Shown here in pieces: positions 47,572-56,308 of a stretch of 64,000 nucleotides of DNA. Within the stretch, counting starts at the first letter, position 1. Every line of letters starts with the position of its first letter. The DNA is from Kriegella sp963975415 (GTDB lineage: Bacteria > Bacteroidota > Bacteroidia > Flavobacteriales > Flavobacteriaceae). The notes beneath the pieces are model-generated. The model had not been told where the DNA came from. It searched no databases and saw nothing but the letters and a program-made list of their open reading frames with translations. The translations under genes and the position numbers were made by a program. The stretch covers positions 62,001 through 126,000 of the forward strand of contig NZ_CAXBGN010000005.1 in assembly GCF_963975415.1 (NCBI RefSeq). Reading direction: 5' to 3'.

Positions 47572-49628
47572 TAGGTCAGTAGGTTTGGCGTAACCCGCAT
47601 AATCCACATTTTATCTTTATATGCATTATTTAGTTTGGTGTAGTAGGATATTAGGGCATTGTTCCAAGACTCATGTTTTTTCAAATAGACATACCGATAG
47701 TTATTTTCGGGATTTATAAAATATCCCGCACTAAGTCCGTATGAGTTTAATAGTTTGATGAACTTTTTAGCATTGTTTGGGTTTGCGAAAACATTGGCTA
47801 TAATATAGTAACCTGATCCGATGCCATCGGTTACAACGGTTTTTGAAGTAGCTTCGGACGAAGCAAGGTTGTCTTTTACAATGACGTTTTGCTGTAATAC
47901 GTCGGTGCCATATTGCAGTGACTTCTCTTTTAGCTTATCCACATTTTGAACATAGGCCTCATTGCTGTAGCGGTTATCAACGTTCATGATCCACATGGCA
48001 TCATCGTATTTGCCATTTAGCTGGCTCTTATGGGCATCAACAGCTTCTTGCCAAGTATCGAACCGCTGTAAATAGACATATTTCAGTCCATTGTTAGGGT
48101 TATCGATATAATTGGCCTGAATGCCTTTTTGCTCAAGGGCATTCATGAATTTATCCATATAACGGCCCCCTTTATAAACATTGGCTACAACATAATATCC
48201 ATCTTGTACACCTTTCAGATTTTTGAATTTTCTGCTTTTCACTTCATTGCCTGAAAAACTTGATTTTGAGGAGGCCTCTGGCTGCCCTTTTATTGTTCTT
48301 TCTCTATTCTTATTTGTTGTTACGACAACGTCTTGGGGTTGGTTGGTTTGTGTAGAATTGGTGACAACCACCCCGTCGTTGCTTGAGTTTTTTGTCATAG
48401 ACGTAGGTTTGTCATGACCGTTTAGAAATAGTTTTTCGGCTTTTTTTTCCAAGTCCGGTCGACCATTTTTGGTCTCATTACGTACCATGCGCATGACCAT
48501 TTCAAATCTCTTTTCTAAGTCTTTTTTACGATTAGATTCTAAGGAGTCTTGGCGGAACATTAGCTCTGCTATTATGGCGTCGTTTTCTGCCAGTTTCTTT
48601 TTTAATTCTTCTATTTGTTCATCTTTCGAAGTAGTAGCTTCATCTTCGTTTTCGACCAGTAGGTCTTCTTCATCTTCAAGCATAACACGATCCTCGGTTA
48701 ACGTAGGAGTAAAAGAATAAGCAAATGAAATTTCATGGGTTACCCCTAAATTATCGAAGTCTGTCGATAATCCTTTTTCCATTGTGTAACCCAAAGAGAG
48801 TCTTTGGTTGATATTGAAACCGGCCCCTACCGATGCGCCATAGAAAGTATCATAACCCCCTTGTAGCCAACCTAGTTTGGGCAGATCTAGAATTAGGCTT
48901 CCACCAAAGGTCATATCGTTTTGACCATCCATTCTTGCTCGGGCCAAAGGCATGAGCCGGCCGCTTTCCATAATTCCATCGGAGTTTTCAAACTGATGTG
49001 TATATTGCAAATGCCCTGAGTAGGCTTTATCCTTAAATTCTGTTAGAGATTTGCTCGTTTTGATGTTGTAGTCAAATAAATTTTCAGCGAAGGCGCCAAA
49101 GTCGAATTTTCCGAATGAAATATTAAAGCCAGGCTGAAAAGAAAGTACATTGCTATCTTCAGTACCATTTAACCTGAAGTCATTTGGGTCTATGACATCA
49201 ATACTATTTCTGTCAAGACCTGTACTATAGTAGGCTAAATTTCCACCAAAGGTGAAGTTACTCTTGTCACTAAGTTTTATACCGTAGGCATAATTGGCAA
49301 GAACTCCAATGTTGGAGACGGGCCCAATTTTTTGGGTATATAAACTTAGTCCAAGACCACTTCTGTCTCCTATACGACCACTGTAACTCAAGAAATAGGT
49401 TTGGTCGTTATCTTGAAATTGTACCGATTGGTTTCGGTGTAAAAGATTGATATATGACTTATCTTCTCGAACTGTCGAAAAGGTAGGGTTTATCAGAAAC
49501 CTATTAAATTTCAAAAGGTTTTGAGGCGCTACCTTGTAGGGAAGAATAGGGTCATCTTCCTGTGCACTTACTTTAGTAAGCGCCAGTAGGGCCAAAAAGA
49601 ATAACGATATGATCTTGGTTAGTTTCAT
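47571..49628 (-). CDS. sprD: SprD-like PorP/SprF family protein with coiled coil and two SPOR-like repeats
   Basis: The 685-aa product has a signal peptide (MKLTKIISLFFLALLALTKVSA). A PorP/SprF-type outer-membrane barrel domain (about 25-310) contains LKFNRFLINPTFSTVREDKSYINLLHRNQ. A charged coiled coil follows (about 315-390, EEDLLVENEDE..EELKKKLAENDAIIAEL), then a linker and two related C-terminal repeats of about 85 aa. Each repeat reads GYYVVANV..FMNALEQKGIQANYI..YVYLQRF.TWQEA, which resembles SPOR/gliding-associated domains. It lies 5 bp after the sprC-like gene and overlaps sprB by 1 bp. Position and the PorP/SprF domain match sprD of the F. johnsoniae sprB operon; its exact task there is only partly understood. 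Confidence 0.85.
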   Translation of the reverse strand: MKLTKIISLFFLALLALTKVSAQEDDPILPYKVAPQNLLKFNRFLINPTFSTVREDKSYINLLHRNQSVQFQDNDQTYFLSYSGRIGDRSGLGLSLYTQKIGPVSNIGVLANYAYGIKLSDKSNFTFGGNLAYYSTGLDRNSIDVIDPNDFRLNGTEDSNVLSFQPGFNISFGKFDFGAFAENLFDYNIKTSKSLTEFKDKAYSGHLQYTHQFENSDGIMESGRLMPLARARMDGQNDMTFGGSLILDLPKLGWLQGGYDTFYGASVGAGFNINQRLSLGYTMEKGLSTDFDNLGVTHEISFAYSFTPTLTEDRVMLEDEEDLLVENEDEATTSKDEQIEELKKKLAENDAIIAELMFRQDSLESNRKKDLEKRFEMVMRMVRNETKNGRPDLEKKAEKLFLNGHDKPTSMTKNSSNDGVVVTNSTQTNQPQDVVVTTNKNRERTIKGQPEASSKSSFSGNEVKSRKFKNLKGVQDGYYVVANVYKGGRYMDKFMNALEQKGIQANYIDNPNNGLKYVYLQRFDTWQEAVDAHKSQLNGKYDDAMWIMNVDNRYSNEAYVQNVDKLKEKSLQYGTDVLQQNVIVKDNLASSEATSKTVVTDGIGSGYYIIANVFANPNNAKKFIKLLNSYGLSAGYFINPENNYRYVYLKKHESWNNALISYYTKLNNAYKDKMWIMRVTPNLLT

Positions 49629-49633
49629 TGGAA

Positions 49634-51883
49634 TTATCTGATAACGGTTATCGTACCTTGTTTTAAGGTTTCAGAGGCTTTCTTTATTATGTAATAGTAT
49701 ACCATGTTTTGTTTGGCAAATGAAGCAGATGATTCAGGCCAGTTGTTTTGATACCCCATTACGTTCAAGATTTCCATTCCTTTTGAATTGTAGATTATGA
49801 CATTAATGTCCGATTTGTTCGAGTAAGAATTGGGTATGGTCCATTGGTCGTTGGATCCATCGCCATTTGGTGTGATTACATTGGGAACATTGAAGACGTC
49901 TAAATAAGAAGCATTGAATTGTTTGACGATTTCACAGTTTTCAACTTGTGCGACTAGAGTGTAAGTTCCTTCCGTTGTAAGATCGATTGAAGACGAATTT
50001 CCAATTTCGGTATTATCACTATTATACCAAGTATATCCTGTTCCTCCGTTTGCTGTTATTGTTTTGGTCGAACCCTCAGGGAAGACTACATCGTCACCTG
50101 AGTCTATAGTTATCAGGTCTTCATTTAATGAGGATATGTTAATTTCATTAGAGGTCAAGGGGCAGCCGTTTCTGTCAATAATTAATCGGTATGCTGCAGG
50201 TTCGGTAACTGTCAATTCTAAATCGGTGGAATTACTCATTGCAACACCATTTTTTACCCATTCGAAACTTTCACCGACTAGATTTGTTGAAGTGCTAATT
50301 GTGATGGCATCTGAAGCGCTGCAATAAATTATGTCTGTAGCACTAATGGTAAGCGTCTCACTCGACTTCAACGTTACTGATAGCGTATTTGACACGATGT
50401 TATGGGTGTCTATACTGGCATTCAATTGGTATACTCCATTTTCAGAAGTTTCGGTAAGGCTAATTGTTTTTGAGGTGGCCCCATCAACGTTGGAACCATC
50501 TTTAGACCATTGATACGAAAATGAGTCTGCCAAGTCGGCTGTTACGTCAGTTTTAACGCCGTCATCTGCCACAGCTTCTATAAGGGTTACCTCTGCCAAT
50601 ACATTATCATTGGCACAAGAGGTATACGCTGAGACATAGTTTATAGTAATTTCGAATGAACTTGGGGTGACAGCAGTAAAAGTTTCCGAGTTTTTCTTAG
50701 TTCCTGGACAAGTTCCTCCATTTTGCGTAACTTCTACATAGTATGAACCTTCTTCGGTGATTGTCAGCGTGTTTTGATTAGTACCTACCATGCTACCATT
50801 TCTATACCATTGAAAATTAGGGGTTGTAGCGGTTGTCGTAACGCTTAAGGTTTGGGGTTGTGATGGCAAGATGACCGTATTCACAGGGCTGGTCTGTGTA
50901 ATTGTGAAGTTATCGGCATTGGTAATGGTTACTGGCGTAGATCTTTCGTTACAGATTCCCGTAGCTGAAATTTCGACTTGATAGTCGCCTTCAAAGGCAA
51001 CGTTACTAGCGTCCACGGTATAGCTCGTGCCGGTTGCCCCTAACATTTTTTGGGTATCCTTATACCATTGGTAGCTCCAACTGGGGTCAGTACTGTCAAT
51101 GCTTAATATCTCGGTGTCACCAACACACAATGAAGTTTTCGATGGTGCATTTATACCAACACCGATGCCGGTTGATCCAATGGTGACATCAACAAAATTG
51201 GAATCGGTATTACCTGAACCTGTACAATTGGGGCCGTAATAGATGAAGGCTTGATAAATTCCAGACTCGGAAACGGTCAATGTATGATTGGTTTCACCGT
51301 CTATAGGCGAACCACTCTTATACCAAATATACTGATAGGTTTCTGGATTAGCGATATTGTCCACTTGCAGGGTTATTGGATCTGTACTACATATTGTTCC
51401 TGGTGGGGTCCCACTACCATCATCACTGATGTTTATATTACTGGTTACATCCATATAATACATGCTGTATGCTGCAGAGGCTGTACTTGTACTTGCTGGG
51501 CTGGTACTTCTTACTCTTAATTTGTAACCTTCTCCGCGAGTTGTAGGTGGGATTGCAAATTCAAAACCTGGATTTTGTACAGCAGCATTATCACTACTTC
51601 TAGAGAGTTCGGTAGCCGAACTGAAACTGCCATTGGCGTCTGATAGTTCTAAAATGAATTCGTTTCCGACGTTTGGTGCACCGGCCCAACTGACTTTTGC
51701 ATAATACTGGTTAAATCCGCCAACGCCCGCGCATATAATATTCCAGGGGTCGCTACCAGCAAGATTTGGATTATCTGCCGGCGTAGGAGCATTGATAATG
51801 ATTTGACTTGATACACTAAGGGATGCCATTAAGAAAAATACGGGCATCAAAAATCGTACGTTGTAATGTAGTTTTGCTTTCAT
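49634..51883 (-). CDS. sprC: SprC-like T9SS type B surface protein with Ig/PKD-like repeats
   Basis: The 749-aa secreted protein starts at ATG 51883, which gives a signal peptide (to about residue 27, SVSSQ); a GTG at 51907 is less likely. Four or five Ig/PKD-like modules are visible by their YQWYKD, YQWSKDG, FQWYRNG and FEWVKNG strands followed by GXYXVXV. The end is a type B gliding-associated sorting domain from about residue 660 (VPNVITPNGDGSNDQWTIPN to GTITVIR), so it is exported by the type IX system. It heads the four-gene sprC-sprD-sprB-sprF order. It diverges from the GlnRS gene across 287 bp, which must contain the operon promoter, although no clear consensus is seen. Confidence 0.82.
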   Translation of the reverse strand: MKAKLHYNVRFLMPVFFLMASLSVSSQIIINAPTPADNPNLAGSDPWNIICAGVGGFNQYYAKVSWAGAPNVGNEFILELSDANGSFSSATELSRSSDNAAVQNPGFEFAIPPTTRGEGYKLRVRSTSPASTSTASAAYSMYYMDVTSNINISDDGSGTPPGTICSTDPITLQVDNIANPETYQYIWYKSGSPIDGETNHTLTVSESGIYQAFIYYGPNCTGSGNTDSNFVDVTIGSTGIGVGINAPSKTSLCVGDTEILSIDSTDPSWSYQWYKDTQKMLGATGTSYTVDASNVAFEGDYQVEISATGICNERSTPVTITNADNFTITQTSPVNTVILPSQPQTLSVTTTATTPNFQWYRNGSMVGTNQNTLTITEEGSYYVEVTQNGGTCPGTKKNSETFTAVTPSSFEITINYVSAYTSCANDNVLAEVTLIEAVADDGVKTDVTADLADSFSYQWSKDGSNVDGATSKTISLTETSENGVYQLNASIDTHNIVSNTLSVTLKSSETLTISATDIIYCSASDAITISTSTNLVGESFEWVKNGVAMSNSTDLELTVTEPAAYRLIIDRNGCPLTSNEINISSLNEDLITIDSGDDVVFPEGSTKTITANGGTGYTWYNSDNTEIGNSSSIDLTTEGTYTLVAQVENCEIVKQFNASYLDVFNVPNVITPNGDGSNDQWTIPNSYSNKSDINVIIYNSKGMEILNVMGYQNNWPESSASFAKQNMVYYYIIKKASETLKQGTITVIR

Positions 51884-52141
51884 AAGTAGTCGTAGTTTAG
51901 GGGTCACTACAAGTTCTATCGTTTAGATTTGGGTCTTGATAAAACGTATAATTTGATTTAATCTCGGTGCGATATCTCTTTAAAACCGAACGAGACAGTC
52001 ATTTCTACAGTATTCAATAACAAATATGAACTTTATATGCGGCACCGAAAATATAATGTTGTGGCACTGATTGAATATGTTGTGAAATAGAAGTATTTGT
52101 ATGCTAAGGCGTTTGATGGGAATCTATTTGGGCATTTTCTT

Positions 52142-52149
52142 TACCTTTG
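52142..52149 (+). promoter_or_regulatory. Probable -7 box of the GlnRS gene
   Basis: TACCTTTG matches TAnnTTTG exactly, 21 nt before the ATG at 52171. TTTG occurs at 52112-52115 and 52127-52130, but neither has optimal spacing. The TTG start at 52147 lies inside this box and is therefore unlikely to be used. Confidence 0.4.
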
Positions 52150-52170
52150 TCTACCCTTAAAAGCAAATGC

Positions 52171-53853
52171 ATGAATGAAGTAGGTGAGTCATTGAACTTT
52201 ATAGAACATATTGTAGAGGAAGATCTACGCAACGGATATTCTGAAAAGGATTTACGATTTCGATTTCCGCCAGAGCCGAATGGATATTTGCATATAGGAC
52301 ATGCTAGTTCGATATGCTTGAATTTTGGTCTAGGGCTGCGGTACAATGCACCGGTTAATTTAAGGTTTGATGACACAAATCCGGCAAAGGAAGAGCAGGA
52401 GTACGTCGATGCCATAAAAAAGGATGTGGAATGGTTGGGATACAGTTGGGATACCGAACGGTATGCTTCGGACTATTTTCAACAGCTATACGACTGGGCG
52501 ACAGCGCTTATTAAAGATGGAAAGGCATATGTTGATAGCCAATCTTCTGAAGAAATGGCTAAACAAAAAGGTACTCCGACAGAAGCAGGAGTTGACAGTC
52601 CTTTTCGAAACCGGACCGTAGCGGAAAATATAGCTTTATTCGAGGGAATGAAGCGCGGCGATTTTGCTGAGGGCACTCATGTTTTGAGAGCAAAAATTGA
52701 TATGAAATCTAGTAACATGTTAATGCGCGACCCTATAATGTACCGGGTGTTACATAAGGAGCACCATCGAACAAATACCGATTGGTGTATTTATCCGATG
52801 TATGATTGGACGCACGGGGAGAGTGATTATATTGAACAGGTTTCGCACTCCCTTTGTACCTTAGAGTTTGCAATGCATCGAGAGTTATATGATTGGTTTT
52901 TGGATCAGGTAACGGATTCCAAAAGAATGCGCCCAAAACAACGGGAATTTGCGCGACGTAACTTAAGTCATACTGTGGTAAGCAAGCGGAAGCTTTTGCA
53001 ACTGGTCGAGCAGAATGTAGTTAAGGGTTGGGACGATCCAAGAATGCCTACTATTTCGGGTATGCGCAGAAGGGGATTTACACCGGAATCTATTAAAAAT
53101 TTCGTCAACACGATTGGCATTGCAAAAAGGGAGAACTTGATAGATGTTTCTCTTTTAGAGTTTCATGTGCGTGAACATTTGAACAAAATTGCACCAAGGG
53201 TAATGGGTGTTTTAAATCCTTTGAAGTTGGTTATTCTAAATTACGATGAGGGAGAGGAATGGTTAGAGGCGGAAAACAATCCGGAGGATGAATCAGCGGG
53301 CTTTAGAAAAGTACCTTTTTCAAAAGAACTATATATAGAGAAAGAAGATTTTAAAGAAGAGGCCAACCGAAAGTTCTTTAGATTGAAGTTGGGTGGCGAG
53401 GTAAGGCTTAAGAATGGTTATATTATAAAGGCAGAGAGCTGCACGAAAGATACCGATGGGAATATAATTGAAGTACAGTGTACTTATGATCCTAAAAGTA
53501 AAAGCGGCAGCGGGACAGCGGAGAGTTTAAGAAAGGTAAAAGGAACTTTACATTGGGTTTCGATTAAACATGCTGTTGAAGCTGAGGTGCGTTTATACGA
53601 TAGATTGTTCACAGATGAAAGCCCCGACACACATAAAGATAAAGATTTTATGGAGTTTATTAATCCAGAATCATTAAAGGTCATCACAGGTTATTTGGAG
53701 CCGAGTCTTAAAAATGCTCAGATAGGTGATAGAGTTCAGTTTCAGCGACTGGGATATTTCTGTGTAGATCCCGATACAAGTTCGGAGAAATTGGTGTTTA
53801 ATCGAACGGTCGGTTTGCGCGATGTATGGGCTAAAATTCAACAACGCACTTAG
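52171..53853 (+). CDS. glnS: Glutamine--tRNA ligase
   Basis: Class I aminoacyl-tRNA synthetase of 560 aa that charges tRNA-Gln. Start ATG 52171 gives the usual N-terminus (LNFIEHIVEEDLRNG). Class I signatures are PEPNGYLHIGHASS (HIGH at 41-44) and VVSKRKL (KMSKS equivalent, about 269-275). The second half is the beta-barrel anticodon-binding region (KLGGEVRLKNGYIIKAESC). It lacks the C-terminal YqeY domain found fused to GlnRS in some bacteria. With GlnRS present, the cell need not rely on the GatCAB transamidation route for Gln-tRNA. Confidence 0.95.
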   Translation: MNEVGESLNFIEHIVEEDLRNGYSEKDLRFRFPPEPNGYLHIGHASSICLNFGLGLRYNAPVNLRFDDTNPAKEEQEYVDAIKKDVEWLGYSWDTERYASDYFQQLYDWATALIKDGKAYVDSQSSEEMAKQKGTPTEAGVDSPFRNRTVAENIALFEGMKRGDFAEGTHVLRAKIDMKSSNMLMRDPIMYRVLHKEHHRTNTDWCIYPMYDWTHGESDYIEQVSHSLCTLEFAMHRELYDWFLDQVTDSKRMRPKQREFARRNLSHTVVSKRKLLQLVEQNVVKGWDDPRMPTISGMRRRGFTPESIKNFVNTIGIAKRENLIDVSLLEFHVREHLNKIAPRVMGVLNPLKLVILNYDEGEEWLEAENNPEDESAGFRKVPFSKELYIEKEDFKEEANRKFFRLKLGGEVRLKNGYIIKAESCTKDTDGNIIEVQCTYDPKSKSGSGTAESLRKVKGTLHWVSIKHAVEAEVRLYDRLFTDESPDTHKDKDFMEFINPESLKVITGYLEPSLKNAQIGDRVQFQRLGYFCVDPDTSSEKLVFNRTVGLRDVWAKIQQRT

Positions 53854-54192
53854 TATAGAAGTTTCTTATTGAATATAGATGTAAAATCACTAGTTTCTAT
53901 TTATATACGCTTGTTTTAAGCGCTTGTGCGGGCAGATATTTTATTTTGCTTATGATAGGGTCGTTCTTCTTCTGTTGGCGCATGTGATGTTGCGAGAAAT
54001 TTGTTTTTTGGGATTGGTGATGGAAGCGTCAAGATTTGGATTGATTGGATCAATTTCTTTCAAACTCATATTTTATTTTTGAGCATTAATTATCTTGAAT
54101 ATTTCATCGGGCTACTTTTAACCCATTGTTAACGCATTATTTGTATTTTCAAGATTATCTTAGAATGAATATTAATTTTTAAATAAGCGATT
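53854..54192 (+). other. 339-bp gap before the YtxH gene
   Basis: AT-rich, no credible gene. A small hairpin, CGCTT (53908-53912) with AAGCG (53918-53922), follows GlnRS but lacks a T-tract. TATCTTAG at 54156-54163 is one base from a -7 box for the YtxH gene, though no TTG sits at the right distance. Confidence 0.45.
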
Positions 54193-54522
54193 ATGTCAAA
54201 TGATAGTGGAAATGTTTTGTTGGCCCTTTTAACAGGAGCGGCAATTGGGGCCGGAGTAGGAATTTTGTATGCCCCGGAAAAGGGAATCAAAACGAGAAAG
54301 AATATAAAGAAAAAGGCTATTCAGGCAAAAGATGAAATCGCCACACGGGTTTCACATGCCACAGAGGAGCTGACAAGGACGGCTGATGCCAAAAAAGAGG
54401 ATTTCGAGCGAAAGTTGGAAGATACTATTTCCAACATGAGTTATAAGGCTGACGATATTATTCTTACTTTGGAAAAAAAGTTGGAGGATTTAAGAAAGAA
54501 GAACGCACAACTTCAAAAGTAG
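54193..54522 (+). CDS. YtxH domain-containing protein
   Basis: The 109-aa product has an N-terminal membrane segment rich in Gly and Ala (LLALLTGAAIGAGVGILYAPEKGIKTRKNIKKK), which is the YtxH signature, followed by a long charged amphipathic helix. Such proteins are small membrane-anchored coiled-coil proteins, often stress-induced, of unknown mechanism. It is the first of three very closely spaced genes (3-bp gap to the next), a trio common in flavobacteria. Confidence 0.9.
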   Translation: MSNDSGNVLLALLTGAAIGAGVGILYAPEKGIKTRKNIKKKAIQAKDEIATRVSHATEELTRTADAKKEDFERKLEDTISNMSYKADDIILTLEKKLEDLRKKNAQLQK

Positions 54523-54525
54523 CAT

Positions 54526-54876
54526 ATGGCTTTTGATGAAGTTAAAGAGAGTTTAAGCGAGGCTGAGGCCAGCATTAGATCGTATATTGATAGTAGCCAA
54601 GAATATTATAAGCTGAAGGGGTTTAAATTTTTGATGAGGGGTATCACCTCTTTTTCAAAAATCCTTTTGGTTGGTGTTGTGGCATTATTGGCTTTGCTCT
54701 TTCTTTCTTTTGCAGCATCTTATGGTATAGGTCAGGCTTTGAACAATACGTTTTATGGATTTTTGTGTGTTGGGTTATTTTATCTGCTGACAGGTATAAT
54801 TCTTTATTTTACGCGTCACAAATTGAACAAACCACTGCTTAAGAAATTTTCCGAATTTTATTTTGATGATATATGA
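54526..54876 (+). CDS. Phage holin superfamily III-like small membrane protein
   Basis: The 116-aa product has a soluble N-terminal helix (about 1-38) and two adjacent transmembrane helices (about 45-72 and 76-98), then a basic C-terminus (RHKLNKPLLKKF). This is the layout of the putative actinobacterial holin-X / holin superfamily III family. In flavobacteria it is chromosomal and is not part of a prophage. Its stop overlaps the next start (ATGA, 54873-54876), indicating translational coupling. Confidence 0.85.
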   Translation: MAFDEVKESLSEAEASIRSYIDSSQEYYKLKGFKFLMRGITSFSKILLVGVVALLALLFLSFAASYGIGQALNNTFYGFLCVGLFYLLTGIILYFTRHKLNKPLLKKFSEFYFDDI

Positions 54877-55088
54877 AGCACAAAAAATATACGTCGTTCA
54901 AAGAGATTGATAGTGACTTAAGAATTCTGGCGCTACAGCAAGAAGTTGATAAAGAAACGCTGAAACTAAATTTTAGAACAACGAAGAACAGCTTGTACCC
55001 AACAAGCCTTATGGGTGGATTTGGGGGAATAGTTCAAAAACTAGTGATTTCTTTCGTGGCAGGAAAGCTACTGAAGAAATTCAAATAG
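54873..55088 (+). CDS. Small DUF6327-like protein
   Basis: The 71-aa product is of unknown function, with the characteristic KYTSFKEIDSDLRILALQQEVDKETLKLNF amphipathic start (shown in part) and a short glycine-rich, weakly hydrophobic C-terminus (SLMGGFGGIVQKLVISFVAGKLLKKF). It is translationally coupled to the holin-like gene and is probably a peripheral partner of the YtxH/holin-like membrane proteins. The family name is given from memory of the conserved trio and is less certain than the gene itself. Confidence 0.75.
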   Translation: MKHKKYTSFKEIDSDLRILALQQEVDKETLKLNFRTTKNSLYPTSLMGGFGGIVQKLVISFVAGKLLKKFK

Positions 55089-55126
55089 CGTTTGATTCGG
55101 ATCTTGTATAATCTTGTATAATTTAC

Positions 55127-55162
55127 AAAATGACCGGTATTTCTGAAGACACCGGCCATTTT
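55127..55162. terminator. Bidirectional terminator between the YtxH operon and the SPFH gene
   Basis: AAAATGACCGGT (55127-55138) pairs with ACCGGCCATTTT (55151-55162), one mismatch, 12-nt loop. T-tracts follow on both strands, more strongly on the plus strand. It lies between the ends of two converging transcription units. A direct repeat of ATCTTGTATA (55101-55120) precedes it. Confidence 0.75.
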
Positions 55163-55168
55163 TATATA

Positions 55169-56089
55169 CTACTTTTTAGGGCTTTGTTTTTTCATTTGCT
55201 CGCCAATCATATTGCTTGCGGTGAAAGACGCTACCATATTGTTCAACATATCGCTTCCAGCTTGAGGGGAGTTGGGCAAAAGAATCAAATTGGTGTTCGT
55301 TTCTTCGCCTATTGATTGCAAAGTATCATAGTGTTGAGTTACCACAATCAATGCCGAAGCTTCTTGTGAATTGATTCCTACTTTATTAAGAACTTCAACC
55401 GATTCTTCCAATCCTCTTGCGATTTCACGACGTTGGTCGGCAATACCTTGCCCTTGTAAGCGCTTACTTTCAGCTTCTGCCTTGGCTTTTTCTACAATCA
55501 GAATACGGGCGGCATCTCCTTCGAACTGGGCGGCGATTTTTTCCCGTTCCGAAGCATTAATCCGGTTCATGGCTTCTTTTACCTGGGCATCAGGGTCGAT
55601 ATCGGTAACCAAGGTTTTTATTATGTCATATCCGTAGTCTAGCATTGCGTCCTGCAGCTCAGATTTAACGGCTATGGCAATATCATCCTTTTTGACAAAA
55701 ACGTCGTCTAATTTCATTTTAGGTACTTCTGCACGAACAACATCGAATACATAGGAGGTTATCTGATCATGTGGATATTCCAACTTGTAAAATGCCTCGT
55801 AGACTTTTTCTTTTATGACGACATATTGAACGGAGACCTTCAATTTAACAAATACATCATCCAAGGTCTTTGTTTCTACAATAACGTCGAGCTGTTGAAT
55901 TTTTAGGCCTAGTCGCGCTGCAATGCGATCTATCAAAGGGATTTTCATCTGTAATCCCGATTGTCGTATACTGTGAAACCTTCCGAAGCGTTCGACTATG
56001 ACTGCCGTCTGTTGTTTTACAATAAAGAAGGAAGAAAATAGAACAATGGCTCCCAGAAAAATGATTGGTATTAAAAAAAAATTACCCAT
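55169..56089 (-). CDS. SPFH/Band 7 (stomatin-like) membrane protein
   Basis: The 306-aa product has one N-terminal membrane helix (about 3-24) and then a Band 7 domain (about 25-190; QQTAVIVERFGRFHSIRQSGLQMKIPLIDRI shown in part here as its start). A long Ala/Glu-rich coiled coil follows (about 190-250, EKIAAQFEGDAARILIVEKAKAEAESKR). These proteins form large oligomers in membrane microdomains and often regulate proteases or membrane order. No NfeD partner gene is adjacent. It ends against the bidirectional terminator and lies 219 bp downstream of gltX. Confidence 0.92.
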   Translation of the reverse strand: MGNFFLIPIIFLGAIVLFSSFFIVKQQTAVIVERFGRFHSIRQSGLQMKIPLIDRIAARLGLKIQQLDVIVETKTLDDVFVKLKVSVQYVVIKEKVYEAFYKLEYPHDQITSYVFDVVRAEVPKMKLDDVFVKKDDIAIAVKSELQDAMLDYGYDIIKTLVTDIDPDAQVKEAMNRINASEREKIAAQFEGDAARILIVEKAKAEAESKRLQGQGIADQRREIARGLEESVEVLNKVGINSQEASALIVVTQHYDTLQSIGEETNTNLILLPNSPQAGSDMLNNMVASFTASNMIGEQMKKQSPKK

Positions 56090-56308
56090 GGTGATAGTGT
56101 TTTATATTTATTAAAATGAATATAGTAAGACTTTACCATATCTGTAGCTTTTTCGCAAAGTTTGTTACAACCCAAGACAGATAAATGATAAGAAAAAAGC
56201 TAGGCCTATGGATATAAATAGGGGTATAATCCGATGCCATTTTACAGACCTTCCATATTGAGTACCGATAGGCCCAAATAAAAGTGATAGAAAATTAGCG
56301 TAGCCTTC

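Noticed and set aside
54193..55088. Holin-like gene taken as a sign of a prophage
   Set aside because: No phage genes surround it; the YtxH/holin-like/DUF6327-like trio is a normal chromosomal set in flavobacteria.
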